DNA from: JAABQG01 sp963726365
Lineage (GTDB): Bacteria > Pseudomonadota > Gammaproteobacteria > Burkholderiales > Burkholderiaceae_C
Reading direction: 5' to 3'
Length of the DNA: 64,000 bases
Assembly: GCA_963726365.1 (NCBI GenBank)
Contig: CAVSCI010000020.1
Location: 62,001-126,000 of the forward strand
This document shows, one piece after another, positions 62,040 through 64,000 of this stretch. Position 1 is the stretch's first letter, and each line of letters starts with the position of its first letter. Under the pieces are notes generated by a model, which saw only the letters and a list, made by a program, of their open reading frames with translations, made no database searches and was not told the DNA's origin. Made by a program: the position numbers and the translations under genes.

Positions 62040-62288
62040 ATGACCGAAGCTCCCCAACGCCCCCCGCTGCCCGACCACCTGTCGATCGACCCGCGCAGCC
62101 CGCACCACGTCGCTGCCGTGTTCGAGCATGACGTGGGCATCCTCTTCAACGACAAGGAACGTAACGATGTCGAGGAATACTGCGTCAGCGAGCGCTGGGT
62201 GCGCGTGCCCGCGGGCAAGACACTGGACCGCAAGGGCCAGCCGCTGCTGATCAAGCTGCGCGGCAAGGTCGAGGCGTTTTACCGCTGA
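62040..62288 (+). CDS. DUF3297 family protein
   Basis: An 82-residue acidic protein with the family core LSIDPRSPHHVAAVFEHDVG, ILFNDKERNDVEEYCVSERW and VRVPAGKTLDRKGQPLLIKL. DUF3297 proteins are small, conserved in proteobacteria and without assigned function. The ATG at 62040 is chosen because the family begins here. Confidence 0.88.
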   Translation: MTEAPQRPPLPDHLSIDPRSPHHVAAVFEHDVGILFNDKERNDVEEYCVSERWVRVPAGKTLDRKGQPLLIKLRGKVEAFYR

Positions 62289-62326
62289 ACGGTCACGCGC
62301 CATTCGTGGCGGTCGGCGGAGCGGGC

Positions 62327-62464
62327 ATGTATGCCAACACAAACTCGCGCATTTTGACATTCGCCGGTAGCGATCGATTTAGGCTGCTCGAAAGCGCTGC
62401 CGATTCACTGTACCGCGCCAATGAAGCTCTGCTCAACAGTGCCAGATTGGCGCAAGCGGCCTGA
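62327..62464 (+). CDS. Putative 45-residue small protein
   Basis: Open frame MYANTNSRILTFAGSDRFRL and onward through SLYRANEALLNSARLAQAA, preceded by GGAG five bases before the ATG. No membrane segment; the second half could be an amphipathic helix. It fills most of the gap between the DUF3297 and HAD genes. Possibly a fragment of a larger protein; not recognised. Confidence 0.3.
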   Translation: MYANTNSRILTFAGSDRFRLLESAADSLYRANEALLNSARLAQAA

Positions 62465-62471
62465 ATCAAAC

Positions 62472-63161
62472 TCAGACTCTGCGAGGGCCACCACCAAGCT
62501 GTTCAATCAGTTCCAAATCGAATTGAGTCATTTCCTGAATATGGACATCGGCCATTGCCAAGACCTCTGGTGCTAACGGGAACTCCGGACCGGGGGCGGC
62601 GATGATGCCCATGCCTGCGGCTTTGAGCGACTTGATACCGTTTCCGGAATCCTCCACACCAACGGCGTTCTCGGGTTTCACGCCCAATTTTGCAAGCACG
62701 TGCCAATAGATGTCTGGTGCGGGTTTGCCGTGTTCCACGTCGTCTCCGTACATGGTGGCCTGAAACACCTGATCCAGGCCAGTGACGCGCAGCACGTATT
62801 CAGCCAGCTCGTTGGGGGAGCCCGATGCCAGTGCCACCTTGTAGCGGGATGCAGCGAGGCGCACGGCCTGGATGGCCCCTTCGCGCTCGGGCAGGTGAAC
62901 AGCGTATTTGGCACGCATCCGGCCGATGATCTCTCTGGCCACGCCGCCCTCATCCATGCCCAGTCTGTCGCGCAGTTGCAGGCGTTGCACCATGACATGC
63001 GCCCACATGGCGGTGCTGCAGCCCATGGTCGAGGCCTGGTCGGCTTCGCCCCAGACCAACCCGAGGTCGGACGCAAATTCCTCACGAACCTGGCGCCACA
63101 GCACTTCCGAGTCGACGAGCACGCCGTCCATGTCGAATACGACCGCCTCAATCTGTCTCAT
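62472..63161 (-). CDS. HAD-family phosphatase (beta-phosphoglucomutase-like)
   Basis: A 229-residue subfamily IA HAD hydrolase: motif I VVFDMDGVLVDSE, motif II ALASGSPNEL, the Lys in GKPAPDIY, and motif IV VGVEDSGNGIKSLKAAG. It dephosphorylates sugar phosphates or similar; E. coli YniC/HxpB-type hexitol phosphatases are close in pattern. Its ATG overlaps the stop of the second HAD gene (ATGA at 63161). Confidence 0.9.
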   Translation of the reverse strand: MRQIEAVVFDMDGVLVDSEVLWRQVREEFASDLGLVWGEADQASTMGCSTAMWAHVMVQRLQLRDRLGMDEGGVAREIIGRMRAKYAVHLPEREGAIQAVRLAASRYKVALASGSPNELAEYVLRVTGLDQVFQATMYGDDVEHGKPAPDIYWHVLAKLGVKPENAVGVEDSGNGIKSLKAAGMGIIAAPGPEFPLAPEVLAMADVHIQEMTQFDLELIEQLGGGPRRV

Positions 63162-63877
63162 GGGCTCAACCCCGGCAATGGCAAGCCGCTCAAACGCACA
63201 AAGCCAGGCAGATCACTCAAGTCATCGAGGACGGCTGCGGCGCCGGAAAAATCATGGTGACGGGTGAAGTGATTGATCGTGATGAAAGTCTTGATGCCTG
63301 CAGCCAGACTGGCGCGCAGGCCATTTTCAGAGTCTTCCAGGGCAATGCATTCGTCTGCCGTCACGCCCAAGGTCTCCATCACCCACAAATAAACATCGGG
63401 CGCCGGTTTCTTGTTGGCCACCATATCGCCACAGCCCACGGCGCCAAACAGGGTTTGCCAGTCCTTGCCAAGACCGCGCTCCAGAAGCGCAGCCACATTT
63501 TCCGGCGCCGTGGTGGTGGCAACAGCCAGCTTGAGACCGGCACTGTGGGCCGCAAGAATCAATTCCTTGATGCCGGGACGCAGGGTGATCAGCCCTTCCT
63601 GCACCAGGTTGGTGTAGTGCCGCGTTTTGACCGCGTGCAGGTTTTTCACAAAGCCGTCGAAATCCGCGGGCTTGGCAAAGTCGCTCTGGAAGTCGCGGAC
63701 AAAATATTTGATCCGTTCCTTGCCGCCGGTCACGGCCAGCAGTTTGTCGTACAGATCGAGATCCCAATGCCAGTTCAGGCCGGTTTCGGCGAAGGCCTTG
63801 TTGAAGGCCTGGCGGTGCCCTTCTTCGGTGTCAGCCAGCGTGCCGTCCACGTCAAAAATAATTGCCTTGATGCTCAT
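63158..63877 (-). CDS. cbbY: CbbY-like HAD phosphatase
   Basis: A 239-residue HAD hydrolase, start MSIKAIIFDVDGTLADTEEG at 63877 after AAGGAG. Motifs: DVDGTLADTEEGHRQAFN, VATTTAPENV, NKKPAPDVYLWVME and ALEDSENGLRASLAAG; the TFITINHFTRHHDFSGA segment is CbbY-like. CbbY removes the Rubisco inhibitor xylulose-1,5-bisphosphate and is usually encoded with Calvin-cycle genes; such genes would lie beyond the right edge, so this is a prediction. The last 120 bases of the window contain no gene I can support. Confidence 0.8.
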   Translation of the reverse strand: MSIKAIIFDVDGTLADTEEGHRQAFNKAFAETGLNWHWDLDLYDKLLAVTGGKERIKYFVRDFQSDFAKPADFDGFVKNLHAVKTRHYTNLVQEGLITLRPGIKELILAAHSAGLKLAVATTTAPENVAALLERGLGKDWQTLFGAVGCGDMVANKKPAPDVYLWVMETLGVTADECIALEDSENGLRASLAAGIKTFITINHFTRHHDFSGAAAVLDDLSDLPGFVRLSGLPLPGLSP

Positions 63878-64000
63878 GTTGAAGGACTCCTTGGTGGTCA
63901 ATTATCGCCATACCCTGTGATCTGCCTCCAGATCAGCGCCAGGACCAGGCCTATCAGTGAGCGACGCAGGGTTCTATTGCAATTTGTCAAAAGAGGCCCG

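Noticed and set aside
1..64000. CRISPR arrays, tRNA or rRNA genes, insertion sequences, prophage genes
   Set aside because: No regularly spaced direct repeats, cloverleaf-like or rRNA-like segments, transposase motifs or phage structural genes were seen on either strand; a tRNA-finder run would settle the tRNA point.

Overview
The window is GC-rich bacterial chromosome, densely packed with overlapping ATGA/GTGA gene junctions. The core gene sets (mreBCD-mrdA, gatCAB, pyrE next to an exodeoxyribonuclease III gene, glnE, a YhdP/AsmA-like giant protein followed by a nitrilase, mltA), a Bug-type (TTT) periplasmic binding protein and a BKACE enzyme point to a betaproteobacterium of the order Burkholderiales, most likely family Comamonadaceae. 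The family is inferred from gene content and gene order only; no 16S gene is present. I saw no tRNA, rRNA, CRISPR array, insertion sequence or prophage.

Layout. 0-5.3 kb: the end of a BASS-like transporter gene, a small Lys-rich secreted protein, an arylsulfatase, a DUF502 membrane protein, a DUF2092 protein and an Asn-rich repeat protein. 5.3-7.8 kb: a NarL-type response regulator and its membrane histidine kinase. 8.0-14.3 kb: a membrane/polyamine-type cluster read leftward (SPFH-SHOCT protein, DUF4178, DUF350, membrane aminopropyltransferase, Tat-exported FAD amine-oxidase-like lipoprotein). 14.4-19.1 kb: the rod-shape operon mreB-mreC-mreD-mrdA, divergent from gatC-gatA-gatB (19.3-22.6 kb). 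22.6-36.6 kb: conserved housekeeping genes and a FixL/FixJ-like (DctS/DctR-like) two-component pair. 36.7-38.7 kb: a PhoX/DUF839 protein ending at a clear terminator. 39.0-42.6 kb: an Mla-type lipid ABC transporter operon. 43-52 kb: an accessory region with assorted single genes, two deletion remnants and a membrane-anchored Mrr-like nuclease. 52.4-61.9 kb: a catabolic region (AraC-type regulator; CMD protein, BKACE, Bug binding protein, SDR, Rieske ferredoxin in one operon; then MaoC, a second SDR, a DsbA-like isomerase, dienelactone hydrolase, amidohydrolase). 62-64 kb: a DUF3297 protein and two overlapping HAD phosphatase genes, one CbbY-like.

Two observations stand out. First, a dispersed family of about 60-bp repeats built around CACGCTGGG occurs eight times. 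Three copies lie inside open reading frames, two of them supplying the hydrophobic core of a signal peptide and one adding an in-frame internal segment to an enzyme. A second, GC-rich repeat family (core GCGTGGGGGCC) sits between mreD and mrdA and forms the C-terminus of a MaoC protein. Second, eleven genes, including the normally essential mreB, mreD and mrdA, are interrupted by single-base indels (18 by my count) that restore full-length, family-typical proteins when corrected. I read these as sequence or assembly errors rather than gene decay, and give corrected gene spans with the indel positions. True deletion remnants (a restriction enzyme gene and a DUF4242 gene) are listed as pseudogenes.

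The best candidates for undescribed biology are the repeat family that tolerates insertion in coding sequence, the polyamine/membrane cluster at 8-14 kb, and the BKACE-centred operon at 53.5-57.3 kb, whose substrate cannot be read from sequence.
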